Positions 54,955 to 63,676 of a stretch of DNA of 64,000 nt are shown one piece after another. Numbering within the stretch: position 1 is the first letter of the stretch; each line of letters begins with the position of its first letter. Origin of the DNA: an uncultured Flavobacteriaceae bacterium (GTDB lineage: Bacteria; Bacteroidota; Bacteroidia; Flavobacteriales; Flavobacteriaceae). The notes under the pieces were generated by a model. The model ran no database searches and was not told the origin of the DNA. It saw nothing but the letters and a program-made list of their open reading frames with translations. The translations under genes and the position numbers were made by a program. The DNA is taken from contig CANLUS010000003.1 of assembly GCA_947494325.1 (NCBI GenBank), forward strand, positions 434,001 to 498,000, written 5' to 3'.

Positions 54955-55389
54955 TTAAACAAACCGTAACTGGTATTTTCCGCATATTTCACCAACTTTT
55001 TCCAGATCAGGTGGTCCGGCAGGTAATTCCGATAATTCTTCAAACATTCCTTCCAATCCAGCTGGAAAAATACTTAGCATTGCTTTAGCTTTTTCGTCCC
55101 CAACGACTCTCCATGAGTGAGGAATTCTCCTTGGACAAAAGATCATGTCTCCAGCAGTTAACGTTGTCGATTCTTCACCAATAATCATTTCCACTTCACC
55201 AGTCAATACATGGAATACTTCATCTTCATTCTCATGCACATGAGGCGGAATTCCCATTCCAGGATTGTTATTTTGCTCGATCAATGTGAACAGACCATTT
55301 GTGTCGCTAGATGAAAGTTTGATAACTTGATTATCGCCCATCACATTTAAACTGTGACCAGCGTCATTTTTTACAATTTTTGGTTCCAT
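54955..55389 (-). CDS. Cassette: cupin-domain protein
   Basis: The start at 55389 (MEPKIVKNDAGHSLNVMG) is used because the longer frame includes site sequence. The 144-residue single cupin has PPHVHENEDEVFHVLTGEVE (His-His-Glu) and FCPRRIPHSWRV (distal His). It probably binds a metal ion. It could be a small-molecule isomerase/oxygenase or a sensor. Left box GTTGGCAACT and right AGTTGCCTAAT match except at the AAC end. Confidence 0.8.
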   Translation of the reverse strand: MEPKIVKNDAGHSLNVMGDNQVIKLSSSDTNGLFTLIEQNNNPGMGIPPHVHENEDEVFHVLTGEVEMIIGEESTTLTAGDMIFCPRRIPHSWRVVGDEKAKAMLSIFPAGLEGMFEELSELPAGPPDLEKVGEICGKYQLRFV

Positions 55390-55412
55390 TTTAATAATTA
55401 GGTTTATATAGT

Positions 55413-55543
55413 TGCCTAATGGTTTTGTGTATGATTTCGTTGCGTGTTTCAGCAACTAAATTAGCAAATACAAACCGAATAGAAAATCCACGAGGATTTT
55501 CGTAATTAGGCGAGTACTAGCAATGAATTATACACGTTGTTGT
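55413..55543. repeat. attC-like site, GTGTAT type with TTTCGTTGCGTG body
   Basis: AATGGTTTTGTGTATG / AATTATACACGTTGTTGTGC. Inner GAAAATCC / GGATTTTC pair. The left box has AAT in place of AAC. A close relative of the site at 63677. Confidence 0.75.
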
Positions 55544-55550
55544 GCTTTCG

Positions 55551-56306
55551 TTATCTTTCATTAATATCTCTATTAATTAGAGTTATCATCTCATTTATAT
55601 TGCTTTTAATATCTAATAAGCGTCCATATTGTATGGTTGATAACAATATGTAAAAGGATAACATATTTTCAAATTCTTTGTCTTCTAAAAGTAGTTTAGA
55701 ATTCCACTCGAAATTAGATTTTAGTAACTTATGATTTTTGCTGTAAAAACTAAACAAATTTTTGTAAGGTAAATGTTTTGAATAAAGAGGACCTTTTACA
55801 TTTAAATCGTAATGTGATAAAAACGAGTCTACTTCTTCTAACTCATCGATATATTTGTTCCAAGTAGAGATGTGTTTTCGAAGCGCTCTATTTTGTATAA
55901 TACCCATTTTTCCTGTACTCAAAATCTCATTTAAAGTTCCTAATTCAGGATCAAAACCTGGCGACCAAATATGGTTTAAAGTAAGTTTTTCTAAACTGTC
56001 TGTTGGAATATCTTTTTTGTATTGGATGACACCAAGTAATATAGAATCCAAATATCTATAATTACTGTTTTGATCGAGTTTGTCATCGAGTTGAACTAAA
56101 GCAGATTCTAGGTCAGACTTTAAACTCAAAAGGGTTTCTTGCTCTACATTATCGTTTTTTCTATTTTCATTCCAATTATTAATTGATAGTGCGATTAAAA
56201 TTCCAATAACAACAAGAACAATTTCTCCGATTGCATATTTAAAATACTTTCCAGTTTTATTTTTTTCCATAAGGTCGTATCGTATTTTTCTAAAGAATTT
56301 TATCAT
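55551..56306 (-). CDS. Cassette: DUF6090 family protein (copy 5)
   Basis: This 251-residue protein has a slightly different start MIKFFRKIRYDLMEKNKTG, with helix VLVVIGILIALSINNW. The exported part contains GFDPELGTLNEILSTGKMGI, which aligns with the GTLEEGLNTGQVSLL part of copy 3, so a remote common fold is preserved. The 345-bp element copy 3 lies upstream. Ends GTTGTGCTTTCG / GAAGCACAAC match. Confidence 0.85.
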   Translation of the reverse strand: MIKFFRKIRYDLMEKNKTGKYFKYAIGEIVLVVIGILIALSINNWNENRKNDNVEQETLLSLKSDLESALVQLDDKLDQNSNYRYLDSILLGVIQYKKDIPTDSLEKLTLNHIWSPGFDPELGTLNEILSTGKMGIIQNRALRKHISTWNKYIDELEEVDSFLSHYDLNVKGPLYSKHLPYKNLFSFYSKNHKLLKSNFEWNSKLLLEDKEFENMLSFYILLSTIQYGRLLDIKSNINEMITLINRDINER

Positions 56307-56337
56307 TGGTTATTGGTTGGTCATAATGAAGCACAAC

Positions 56338-56682
56338 TAAGGGCTAAACGTAGTTCAGCTTCGGGAATGAAGATACACAAAATGGATAACAATATTGTGA
56401 TTAGGCGACTTCCGCTTAAAATCATAATATTATTTGTCAACTAGGTAACATAGTTACCGTTTGTTGCCATTTTATTGTATTGGGAATTCAAGGAGTTGAT
56501 CCAAATTACTTTTAGCAGACGATGGCTCACGTTTAGGCTCAATGTCCGTCGAAGGCGATTGTTCTACAAGTATCAAGGAGTAAGTAATTTGGTTTAGCCC
56601 TTAGATGGAACACATTCACTTTAAGGACAGGAGTGCGTAGCACGTAGTAATTAAAGTTCGCCTTTGGCGAATGTGTTCCATC
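56338..56682. mobile_element. 345-bp non-coding element, copy 3
   Basis: Same length and junctions as the other copies (AAC to the left, GG to the right). It is identical to copy 2 wherever I compared them. The site that follows is of the GGCTAT type, as for copy 2 but not copy 1. Confidence 0.8.
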
Positions 56683-56806
56683 GGTTGGGCTATGGTTTGT
56701 TGTGGAATTGTCCGCTAGGACCATTCCGCGAGAACCAAGCGATGATTGAAAGGTAGGGATTTTCTGTGGAAAATTCCGCCACAATGAATTATAGCCGTTG
56801 TTGTAC
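56683..56806. repeat. attC-like site, GGCTAT type, next to element copy 3
   Basis: GGTTGGGCTATGG / AATTATAGCCGTTGTTGTAC, 124 bp. It lacks two bases of the TTTCGTTG segment found in sister sites. Confidence 0.8.
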
Positions 56807-56810
56807 CACG

Positions 56811-57986
56811 TTATTCTTTAATCCTATTATATTTTTTGAGTATTTCAATGAGTAAATCGTGAGGTAAGGCATAAGCTTTGTTCCCATTAATACCTTCCAT
56901 AGTTTCAGCTGCCACCATTGCATTGATGATTGCTTCTTCAACAGCCTGAACGGTTGCTTCAAAAACAGGCATTAGTTGGTCATTTGCCATTGATTCTACA
57001 GTTGTTGTTTCATCTCGATTAAAAGCACTTTCATTTGCAGTTGAGAAGGCTAAAAAAATATCTCCAGAACCATTACTTCCTCGTCCACCTACAATTCCAA
57101 CTCCTAAAGGGATTCTTTGTGCGATTCTTTTTAATTGATGGGGTAAAAGTGGAACATCCGTTGCTACAATTACTATAATTGAACCATCTCCTTCTTGTCT
57201 CCTTGATTTTGGTGGTCCGTTGAATTCGTAGTTTAATGTGTCTTTTAATTCAACTCCAACTGGTACACCAGCAATTGATAAGTTCCACTTTGCCCCAAAA
57301 TTGGACTGAACAATTGCTCCAACAGTATAAGTTGAATCCTTTATTTTAAAAACTCTCGAAGAAGTTCCTGTTCCTCCTTTATATCCCAAGCACATCATTC
57401 CAGTTCCTCCACCAACATTTCCTTCTGCTATCTTTCCGCTTGATGAATTTTTTATTGCTTCTAAAACATGTTTTTCTTCTACGTGAAAACCATAAATGTC
57501 ATTAAGGAAACCGTCATAAGTTTCTGCTACTACGGGATATGTATACCACCAATCTTCTCCACTATACCAATCTGTATCTACATACCATTTCAAAACTGCA
57601 TCTCGAACAACTCCAACACTGTTGGTGTTTGTAATCATAATAGGTGTTTCCAAAAAACCTGATTCAGTTACCCAAGTTGTACCTGTCATTTCTCCATTTC
57701 CATTAAGACTATACCAATTGGCATAAACTGGACTAAACTTCTTGGATTTTCCTCTAGGAAATATTGCAGTAACTCCAGTTCTTACAGGTCCTTTACCTAC
57801 AATGTTTTCTCCTTTTCCAGAAATAATTGTGCTGTACCCAACTTCTACACCTATAACATCCGTAATAGAATTAAATTTGCCAGTTTTGCCAACAAATGGA
57901 ACTCCTAAATCTCTTGCTCTTGGTTTTTGAGCATAGGATTGGAAACAAATTAGGGACAGTAAAAAAACGATAAATATTTTTTTCAT
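56811..57986 (-). CDS. Cassette: P1-family (DmpA/BapA-like) aminopeptidase
   Basis: This 391-residue exported protein has a signal peptide (residues 1-20, SYAQ) and the P1/S58 fold: NVGGGTGMMCLGYKGGTGTS and, around residue 305, GSNGSGDIFLAFST. In this family the enzyme self-cleaves before a Ser in that second motif, which then acts as N-terminal nucleophile to remove N-terminal D- or beta-amino acids. Both motifs are intact. Ends GTTGTACCAC / GTGGTACAAC match. Confidence 0.9.
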   Translation of the reverse strand: MKKIFIVFLLSLICFQSYAQKPRARDLGVPFVGKTGKFNSITDVIGVEVGYSTIISGKGENIVGKGPVRTGVTAIFPRGKSKKFSPVYANWYSLNGNGEMTGTTWVTESGFLETPIMITNTNSVGVVRDAVLKWYVDTDWYSGEDWWYTYPVVAETYDGFLNDIYGFHVEEKHVLEAIKNSSSGKIAEGNVGGGTGMMCLGYKGGTGTSSRVFKIKDSTYTVGAIVQSNFGAKWNLSIAGVPVGVELKDTLNYEFNGPPKSRRQEGDGSIIVIVATDVPLLPHQLKRIAQRIPLGVGIVGGRGSNGSGDIFLAFSTANESAFNRDETTTVESMANDQLMPVFEATVQAVEEAIINAMVAAETMEGINGNKAYALPHDLLIEILKKYNRIKE

Positions 57987-58008
57987 ATTGGTTGATTTAT
58001 AATGTGGT

Positions 58009-58135
58009 ACAACGGTTCGTGTATGGTTAGTTACGGAAAATCAGTTAGGATTTTCCGACGTATTGGCAAGTTAATTAATTCGAGCGAATTCCTGCGAAGG
58101 AATTCCGCAGTAATTAATTATACACATTGTTAGCA
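58009..58135. repeat. attC-like site, GTGTAT type
   Basis: AACGGTTCGTGTATGG / AATTATACACATTGTTAGC, 127 bp. Confidence 0.85.
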
Positions 58136-58150
58136 AATCGTCTTTTTCCT

Positions 58151-58663
58151 TTAACTCATCCAACAAATATAAGTTCTGACGAGTTCCCAGTCAACTTTCT
58201 TTTTTCTATACAAATAATAACATCCGTTTGCATTTTCTCTACCAATCCAATATTCCTTATAAATTAAGACAAAATTTCGGTCTTTGGAAAATAGAGGGAT
58301 TGAGTAAATATATCTTTTTCTCCTTTTTTTAGATATTTTTCCATTTTCAAAATCCGATTTCCATTCAGTTTGATTTATCGAGTTTTTTTGGTCGATTAAA
58401 AACCCTCTATCTGTTTTTGAAAATATCGTATCGAGTTTATTTTCTTTGGTAAATAAGAATTGTAATGAATTTGAAAAATTTCTCTGACTAAAGCGGTCAG
58501 TCCATTCCTCAATTTTATAATATATCTTATTTTTTTTCGAGTTTGTTTTTAATTCCCATTCGATAAATTCATTGATTTGTTTATCAGAAATTATGGAACT
58601 AAAATTTTGAGATAGCACGAAACTACTCGAAAGTAAGAGTAGTATAAAAATGAGTCTGTCCAT
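58151..58663 (-). CDS. Cassette: secreted protein, unknown
   Basis: This 170-residue protein has a signal peptide (MDRLIFILLLLSSSFVLSQ) and a basic mature part rich in Lys and aromatic residues (KKRRKRYIYSIPLF). No domain recognised. Ends GTTAGCAAA / TTTGCTAAC match. Confidence 0.65.
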   Translation of the reverse strand: MDRLIFILLLLSSSFVLSQNFSSIISDKQINEFIEWELKTNSKKNKIYYKIEEWTDRFSQRNFSNSLQFLFTKENKLDTIFSKTDRGFLIDQKNSINQTEWKSDFENGKISKKRRKRYIYSIPLFSKDRNFVLIYKEYWIGRENANGCYYLYRKKKVDWELVRTYICWMS

Positions 58664-58677
58664 TTTTTTTAGATGTT

Positions 58678-58807
58678 TGCTAACGGTTGGGCTATGGTTT
58701 CGTTGCGGAATCGTCCGCTAGGACATTCCGAGAGAACCAAGCGTTCATTGCAAGATAAGAATTTCCGGCAGGAAATTCCGCCGCAATGAATTATAGCCGT
58801 TGTTGTG
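58678..58807. repeat. attC-like site, GGCTAT type, CATTGCAAG subtype
   Basis: AACGGTTGGGCTATGG / AATTATAGCCGTTGTTGTGT, 130 bp. Confidence 0.85.
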
Positions 58808-58814
58808 TACAGTT

Positions 58815-59168
58815 TTATTTGATTTTTAATAATTTCAATTTTCTGACAATAAATAGAGGAAGCGATTGAATTCTGTAAGTCAAAATCACTTTTGATTTCA
58901 AACTTGTTGGTTCTCCATATTCAAATTCCAAATCAAATTCAGACTCTAAATATTCAAAAATTCCGTCGTTACATTTAATTTCTCCCTCAAACCAATTAGT
59001 CCAACCAAACATTATTTTTTTAAGCCCTTTTCTTAAAATCAAAAAATCGTCATCAATTCCTGCGTCAAATCCGTAATATTTTGCTGTCACAATCCATCCT
59101 CTTTTTCTCAATCCTGAGATTATTTCATTCCACTTTTCCGTTCTAATATTTATAGCGATTTTGCTCAA
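58815..59168 (-). CDS. Cassette: soluble protein, unknown; start uncertain
   Basis: No ATG lies between the cassette boundary (near 59202) and the conserved-looking part, so I suggest the TTG at 59168 (LSKIAINIRTEKWNE). That gives 117 residues. Earlier in-frame starts lie in the palindrome. It is a small acidic protein with a basic C-terminus (RKLKLLKIK). No family recognised. Ends GTTGTGTACA / TGTACACAAC match. It may be 5' truncated. Confidence 0.55.
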   Translation of the reverse strand: MSKIAINIRTEKWNEIISGLRKRGWIVTAKYYGFDAGIDDDFLILRKGLKKIMFGWTNWFEGEIKCNDGIFEYLESEFDLEFEYGEPTSLKSKVILTYRIQSLPLFIVRKLKLLKIK

Positions 59169-59202
59169 AAAATTATTTGTTTTATAAAGTTGAGAAATTG
59201 TA

Positions 59203-59334
59203 CACAACGGTTTGGCTATGGTTTCGTTGTGGAATTGTCCGCTAGGACCATTCCGCGAGAACCAAGCGATGGTAGAAAGGTAGGAATTTTCAGTGGAAAA
59301 TTCCGCCACAATGAATTATAGCCGTTGTTGTAGC
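59203..59334. repeat. attC-like site, GGCTAT type
   Basis: AACGGTTTGGCTATGG / AATTATAGCCGTTGTTGTAG, 132 bp. Confidence 0.85.
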
Positions 59335-59340
59335 ACGTTT

Positions 59341-59772
59341 TTATTCTTTTTTTAAATATAACCCTATTAAATTACTTGCTTTTGCTAATTCGTATGAGGA
59401 TTCCGTACAAATTTTAGTTCCTTCAAACATTTTGCACCTTGTAATGTCCAAATAATTTACAGGAGTGAATTTATCATCCGGTCCTGAAGGTTTTCTGTCC
59501 GTAATTTGCTCTATTCTAAATTTGTAATTTTTTCCAATTTTTAATTTAATTCCATTATAAAGTTTTCTTTGATTCCTGTGAGAAATTATTTTGAAGAAAT
59601 CCTTGTCGTTCTTCACAAAAACAAAGTAATAATCAGTAATTGAGTCGATTTTTGAAATTGTGGCGTTCACATCAATTCCAAGATCAAATTTCAGTCTGAG
59701 AGGTTCAGTTCCGATTTTTTTACTTTTACAAGAAACAGACAAAAGAGCAAGAATTATAAGGATTTTTTTCAT
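59341..59772 (-). CDS. Cassette: lipoprotein, unknown
   Basis: This 143-residue lipoprotein (VSC lipobox, about residue 15) has no known domain. It has an unusually long leader of about 110 bp between the start codon and the cassette boundary, containing no ORF. Ends GTTGTAGCAC / GTGCTACAAC match. Confidence 0.65.
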   Translation of the reverse strand: MKKILIILALLSVSCKSKKIGTEPLRLKFDLGIDVNATISKIDSITDYYFVFVKNDKDFFKIISHRNQRKLYNGIKLKIGKNYKFRIEQITDRKPSGPDDKFTPVNYLDITRCKMFEGTKICTESSYELAKASNLIGLYLKKE

Positions 59773-59881
59773 TGCTTAACATTTTGTCAAATATTATTCA
59801 ATTATTTTTTAAAACAAACATTAAATGAGGGAATTTGGGTTTTGGATGAGTAAAAGGGATTTTTAGAATTGTCAAATGTGC

Positions 59882-60007
59882 TACAACGGTTTGTGTATGG
59901 TTAGTTACGGAAAATCAGTTAGGATTTTCCAACGTTAAGCTAAGTTAATTAATTCGTGTGAATTCCTGCGAAGGAATTCCGCAGTAATTAATTATACACG
60001 TTGTTAC
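59882..60007. repeat. attC-like site, GTGTAT type
   Basis: AACGGTTTGTGTATGG / AATTATACACGTTGTTACC, 126 bp. Confidence 0.85.
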
Positions 60008-60018
60008 CAACTGTACTT

Positions 60019-60852
60019 TTATTTCGTAAGCTCTTTTAACCTTTCCTGATCTTTTTTTGATAAATTTTCATAACCTTTCTTATTGATTTTGTCCAATATT
60101 TTATCAATTTCAGATTGCTTATTTATTTTGTTTGTGTTGTATTGATCTTCGATAGAGTGTAGTCCTTTAGATTTAGTAAAAGGATTTGAAACTATTAATA
60201 AGTGAGGCATTTTAATTAGAAGAAACAGAAAAACCAAAGACGGAACTAATATTAACGCAATCGGGAAAAGATTCGTCTCCAAAATTGAAGCGTTTAATAA
60301 GATTGCTATTATTAATCCAATTACCCCACCTCCCAAGTGAGCCTCATGTCCGATATTGTCTCGTTGTGATTTAATACCATAAATTGAATATGCCACATAG
60401 GCAATTCCGAATAACCATCCTGGGATTTGAATAGGTAATAATATAAATCCTATTTCCATTCCTGGAAATAACACTATCGATGCGAAAATCAATCCGCTAA
60501 CTGCACCTGAAGCTCCAATTGCACTATAATCCGAATGATTTCGATGAACGTATAATGCAAACAAATTTCCGCCGATTAAACTTCCAAAATAAATAAGTAG
60601 GAATGAAGGAATTCCAAATATCGCTTCTAAACTATCGCTAAAAAGATAGAGAGTAATCATGTTGAATAGAAAATGGGTCCAATTAGCATGTAAGAACCCT
60701 GAAGTAATTAACCTTTTATAATCTTTATTGAATAATACTTCATCAACTTTAAAAGAGTATTGATCTAAGAAAGAAGAATCTTTCAACCCTTTATATGTCA
60801 CAAGCCCATTTACAACTAATATTGACAGGGTGATTATTCCAATTTCTTCCAT
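60019..60852 (-). CDS. Cassette: rhomboid-family intramembrane protease
   Basis: This 277-residue protein has about six membrane helices and an intact catalytic dyad: Ser115 in GASGAVSG and His172 in HEAHLGGG. The HANWTHFLFNM loop segment is also typical. It cleaves single-pass membrane proteins within the bilayer. A basic, charged C-terminal tail (about residues 225-277) is soluble. Ends GTTACCAAC / GTTGGTAAC match. Among the cassettes this is one of the clearest enzymes. Confidence 0.9.
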   Translation of the reverse strand: MEEIGIITLSILVVNGLVTYKGLKDSSFLDQYSFKVDEVLFNKDYKRLITSGFLHANWTHFLFNMITLYLFSDSLEAIFGIPSFLLIYFGSLIGGNLFALYVHRNHSDYSAIGASGAVSGLIFASIVLFPGMEIGFILLPIQIPGWLFGIAYVAYSIYGIKSQRDNIGHEAHLGGGVIGLIIAILLNASILETNLFPIALILVPSLVFLFLLIKMPHLLIVSNPFTKSKGLHSIEDQYNTNKINKQSEIDKILDKINKKGYENLSKKDQERLKELTK

Positions 60853-60872
60853 TTAGTATTTTCGTATTGTTG

Positions 60873-61002
60873 GTAACGGTTGGGCTATGGTTTCGTTGCG
60901 GAATTGTCCGCGAGGACATTCCAAGATAACCTAGCCATCATTGCAAGATAAGAATTTCCGTTTAGGAAATTCCGCCGCAATGAATTATAGCCGTTGTTGT
61001 AC
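60873..61002. repeat. attC-like site, GGCTAT type, CATTGCAAG subtype
   Basis: AACGGTTGGGCTATGG / AATTATAGCCGTTGTTGTAC, 130 bp. Confidence 0.85.
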
Positions 61003-61017
61003 GCTGGCATTGATTTT

Positions 61018-61617
61018 TTACCAATCGAGTTGCATAGCTTTCTCAGATCCAGGTTCTACCTTCAATTCCTGTCTGCAATATTGAATGGTACTAATTAATA
61101 TTTGATTTATATCGGCGTACTTGTTAATTTTTTTTCCATTAAAAGTTGGGGTAACATCTAATTTTGATGTCAATGAGTTATACGTTTTTTCAAGAAGGTC
61201 GGCATTTTTTATTTCATTCCGAACCACAACATATGTAATTCGTATAGCATCAAAAGGTCCATTATCTCCATAGACTTCCTCTCCATTTAAGATTGGAAAT
61301 AACCAAAGTTTTATAGGATCACCTTTTTCAGTATTATTCTTAATTCCGAAATAGTCATCTGTTTGCTCAAATCCTAAATCTTTAAGTTTTTCGAATTCAC
61401 TGCTGTTGGGAGGGAAGTTTGGGTTTTTAAATCCAACGATTGTAAACAAATCTCCGAAAGTCGGTTTTTCAGAATTGAATTGAAAATCAATACTTATTCC
61501 TTCAAATGCTAATGTTTCTAAGTCCTCGATTTTAATATCCGATTTTTTATTTTTCCTTTCGATATTCTGGCAACTTACAAGACCTAAAATAAGGATGATA
61601 ATGCTTAATTTTTTCAT
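61018..61617 (-). CDS. Cassette: lipoprotein, unknown
   Basis: This 199-residue lipoprotein (VSC lipobox, about residue 16) has a mixed alpha/beta mature part. No family recognised. Ends GTTGTACGC / GCGTACAAC match. Confidence 0.65.
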   Translation of the reverse strand: MKKLSIIILILGLVSCQNIERKNKKSDIKIEDLETLAFEGISIDFQFNSEKPTFGDLFTIVGFKNPNFPPNSSEFEKLKDLGFEQTDDYFGIKNNTEKGDPIKLWLFPILNGEEVYGDNGPFDAIRITYVVVRNEIKNADLLEKTYNSLTSKLDVTPTFNGKKINKYADINQILISTIQYCRQELKVEPGSEKAMQLDW

Positions 61618-61630
61618 TTTTCAGCTTGCG

Positions 61631-61760
61631 TACAACGGTCTCGGCTATGAGTAGTTGCGTGGTTTAGCACTCAACTTTGCAAGTACACACCAAACTGAAA
61701 ATCCGCGAGGATTTTCAGAAGTAGGCGAGAACAAGCAATTATTTATAGCCATTGTTAGCA
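61631..61760. repeat. attC-like site, GGCTAT variant
   Basis: AACGGTCTCGGCTATG / ATTTATAGCCATTGTTAGC. The inner body (GTTGCGTGGTTTAGCACTC) differs from both main types. It ends inside the last codons of the next gene. Confidence 0.75.
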
Positions 61761-62908
61761 GTAGTTTTTATATATTCATTTACTAAACTATATGTCTCGT
61801 TTATTAGTTCGATGAATGATGATTCTGAATTCAAAAATATTGCAATAGTTAAAGGTTTATCTAATTCCCTCACGACTACAGTTCTCGCTCCAATCCAACT
61901 TCCAGTATGAAATGCAAAATCTTTATTAGTAAACCATCCCATAGCATAGTTCAATTCACTATTCCCTAAAAATGGAAGCCTTTCCTCAAAAGGATTCGAT
62001 TCAGGCCATTTTTTTGGAAGTGTTGAACTTGGTTTAAAAATTAAAGCGCCAATGTTTTTTGAAATCATATTATTATTAAGCAGTGAGTTGTCATATGCTA
62101 TGAAATCATTTATACTTGTGTAAACAGCTCCATCTCCCATCATTCCGTTCATATAATTACCATCTACTTTTTCCCAATTATTTAAACTGTCTTTTTCATA
62201 ACAAAAAGCTCTTTCGTTAATTTCTGTTGGATTTGCTAGGCTATAGTAGTTGGTTTGTTTCATACCTGCTTTGTTAAAAATATTTTTCTTGGCATATTTA
62301 GAAAATTCCTCGCCAGATATTTTTTCTACCAATAGAGCTAAAACTATATATGCAGTATTTGAATATTCCCAGCCTTCTCCTGATTCGAATAATGGCTTTG
62401 GATTAGTGGCCAACCATTCTAGAATATCTTTATTCTCAACTATTCTATTTTTATCCCAATTTTCATCGAAATTTTCATAATAGTCAGCAATTCCTGATGT
62501 ATGATTTATTAAATGTTGAACAGTAATATTTTCAAAAACAGGATAATCCCAAAACTTGGTTATAGAATCACTCAAGGAAAGCAAGCCCTCGTCCACAAGA
62601 CTTAAAACACTTAGAGCAGTAAATTGCTTGCTCACTGAGCCCATTCTCATATTAGTATTAATGGTAATTGGCGTTTTAGTTTCTAAATCTCTTAAGCCAT
62701 AACCTTTTCCAATAATCATTTTTTGGTCATAAGAAACTAGTACTGCAGCACCAGGTCCATTTATTCCGATTTTTGAATTAAAAAGTGAATCTAATTTTAC
62801 TTCTAGTTCCTCTAAACTTGTTGCTTTAGTTTCCGCTTTTTTATCATTAGAATTCTTGCAGGAAATTAAAAGGAAGGCAAATGCTATTATTAAAAGGTAA
62901 TTTTTCAT
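61739..62908 (-). CDS. Cassette: serine hydrolase of the class C beta-lactamase/esterase family
   Basis: This 389-residue lipoprotein (ISC lipobox, about residue 17) has S-x-x-K at Ser91-Lys94 (SVSK) and Y-x-N at Tyr182-Asn184 (YSN); the third (HTG-like) motif is HTGSW near residue 336. This family includes D-aminopeptidases, esterases and class C beta-lactamases. The last few residues (ANNGYK) and the stop codon are encoded by the cassette site. Ends GTTAGCAGTA / TACTGCTAAC match. Confidence 0.85.
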   Translation of the reverse strand: MKNYLLIIAFAFLLISCKNSNDKKAETKATSLEELEVKLDSLFNSKIGINGPGAAVLVSYDQKMIIGKGYGLRDLETKTPITINTNMRMGSVSKQFTALSVLSLVDEGLLSLSDSITKFWDYPVFENITVQHLINHTSGIADYYENFDENWDKNRIVENKDILEWLATNPKPLFESGEGWEYSNTAYIVLALLVEKISGEEFSKYAKKNIFNKAGMKQTNYYSLANPTEINERAFCYEKDSLNNWEKVDGNYMNGMMGDGAVYTSINDFIAYDNSLLNNNMISKNIGALIFKPSSTLPKKWPESNPFEERLPFLGNSELNYAMGWFTNKDFAFHTGSWIGARTVVVRELDKPLTIAIFLNSESSFIELINETYSLVNEYIKTTANNGYK

Positions 62909-62928
62909 TGAGTTGGTTTAAATTACTG

Positions 62929-63058
62929 CTAACGGTTGGGCTATGGTTTCGTTGTGGAATTGTCCGCTAGGACATTCCGAGAGAACCAAGCCATCATTGC
63001 AAGATAAGAATTTCCGTTTAGGAAATTCCGCCGCAATGAATTATAGCCGTTGTTGTAG
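62929..63058. repeat. attC-like site, GGCTAT type, CATTGCAAG subtype
   Basis: AACGGTTGGGCTATGG / AATTATAGCCGTTGTTGTAG, 130 bp. Confidence 0.85.
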
Positions 63059-63066
63059 GTAGTTTT

Positions 63067-63657
63067 TTATAATCTAAGCCCTATTCCAAATTTTAGAATA
63101 TTGATATTCGTATTGTAACTTAAATCAGGAACACCATCTTCGACTCCAATTTTCACAAAGTCGTACTGCCCTTGAATGAAAAACTTTTCTGATAAATCGT
63201 ACGCAATTCCAACGTTGAAATTAAAACCACTCTCAGAATCGTCAAGGTCAGCGGGTAAATTTGCAGCTCTATTTTCAGCCCAATCTGCATTATAGATAAC
63301 GATTGAATAACCTATTCCAATTTGAGGGTGAAACTTTTCCAATTTCGGAATAATGAATTCCGCAAAAATTCGAGGTTGTATCGGAAATATTTTAACGTCA
63401 AAAAGCTGATTTAAATCCGTAGCACCAGATTTTGTATTTTGAAAAAAACCAAAATTTATAGAAGCTCCAATAATTACTATTTCATTTTCCGAAAATCGAT
63501 ATTTGGCACCAAAATCAAGCAGGCCATTATAATTCTGTCCTAAAAAGTTGTCGCCAATGGCAATCGGATAATTAGCTTCAATACTAAATTTTGAATCTTG
63601 CGAAAACGTTTTGATTGTAACAGTCAATAAAAATATCAATAATAATTTTTGTCTCAT
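63067..63657 (-). CDS. Cassette: outer-membrane beta-barrel-like protein
   Basis: This 196-residue protein has a signal peptide (residues 1-19, IKTFSQ). Alternating strands follow (FGAKYRFSENEIVIIGASIN, FNVGIAYDLSEKFFIQGQYD), with the terminal LKFGIGLRL. It belongs to the outer-membrane beta-barrel (OmpW/porin-like small) group. Ends GTTGTAGGTA / TACCTACAAC match. Confidence 0.8.
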   Translation of the reverse strand: MRQKLLLIFLLTVTIKTFSQDSKFSIEANYPIAIGDNFLGQNYNGLLDFGAKYRFSENEIVIIGASINFGFFQNTKSGATDLNQLFDVKIFPIQPRIFAEFIIPKLEKFHPQIGIGYSIVIYNADWAENRAANLPADLDDSESGFNFNVGIAYDLSEKFFIQGQYDFVKIGVEDGVPDLSYNTNINILKFGIGLRL

Positions 63658-63676
63658 AGTTTTGTTTGAAATTACC

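Noticed and set aside
54825-55043. 72-residue minus-strand frame over the site at 54812 and the cupin gene end
   Set aside because: It overlaps the true cupin gene in another frame and starts or ends within the palindrome.
56539-56784. 81-residue open frame inside the 345-bp element and the adjoining site
   Set aside because: It lies across the element and a palindrome, has no domain, and the peptide is what the repeat DNA gives by chance.
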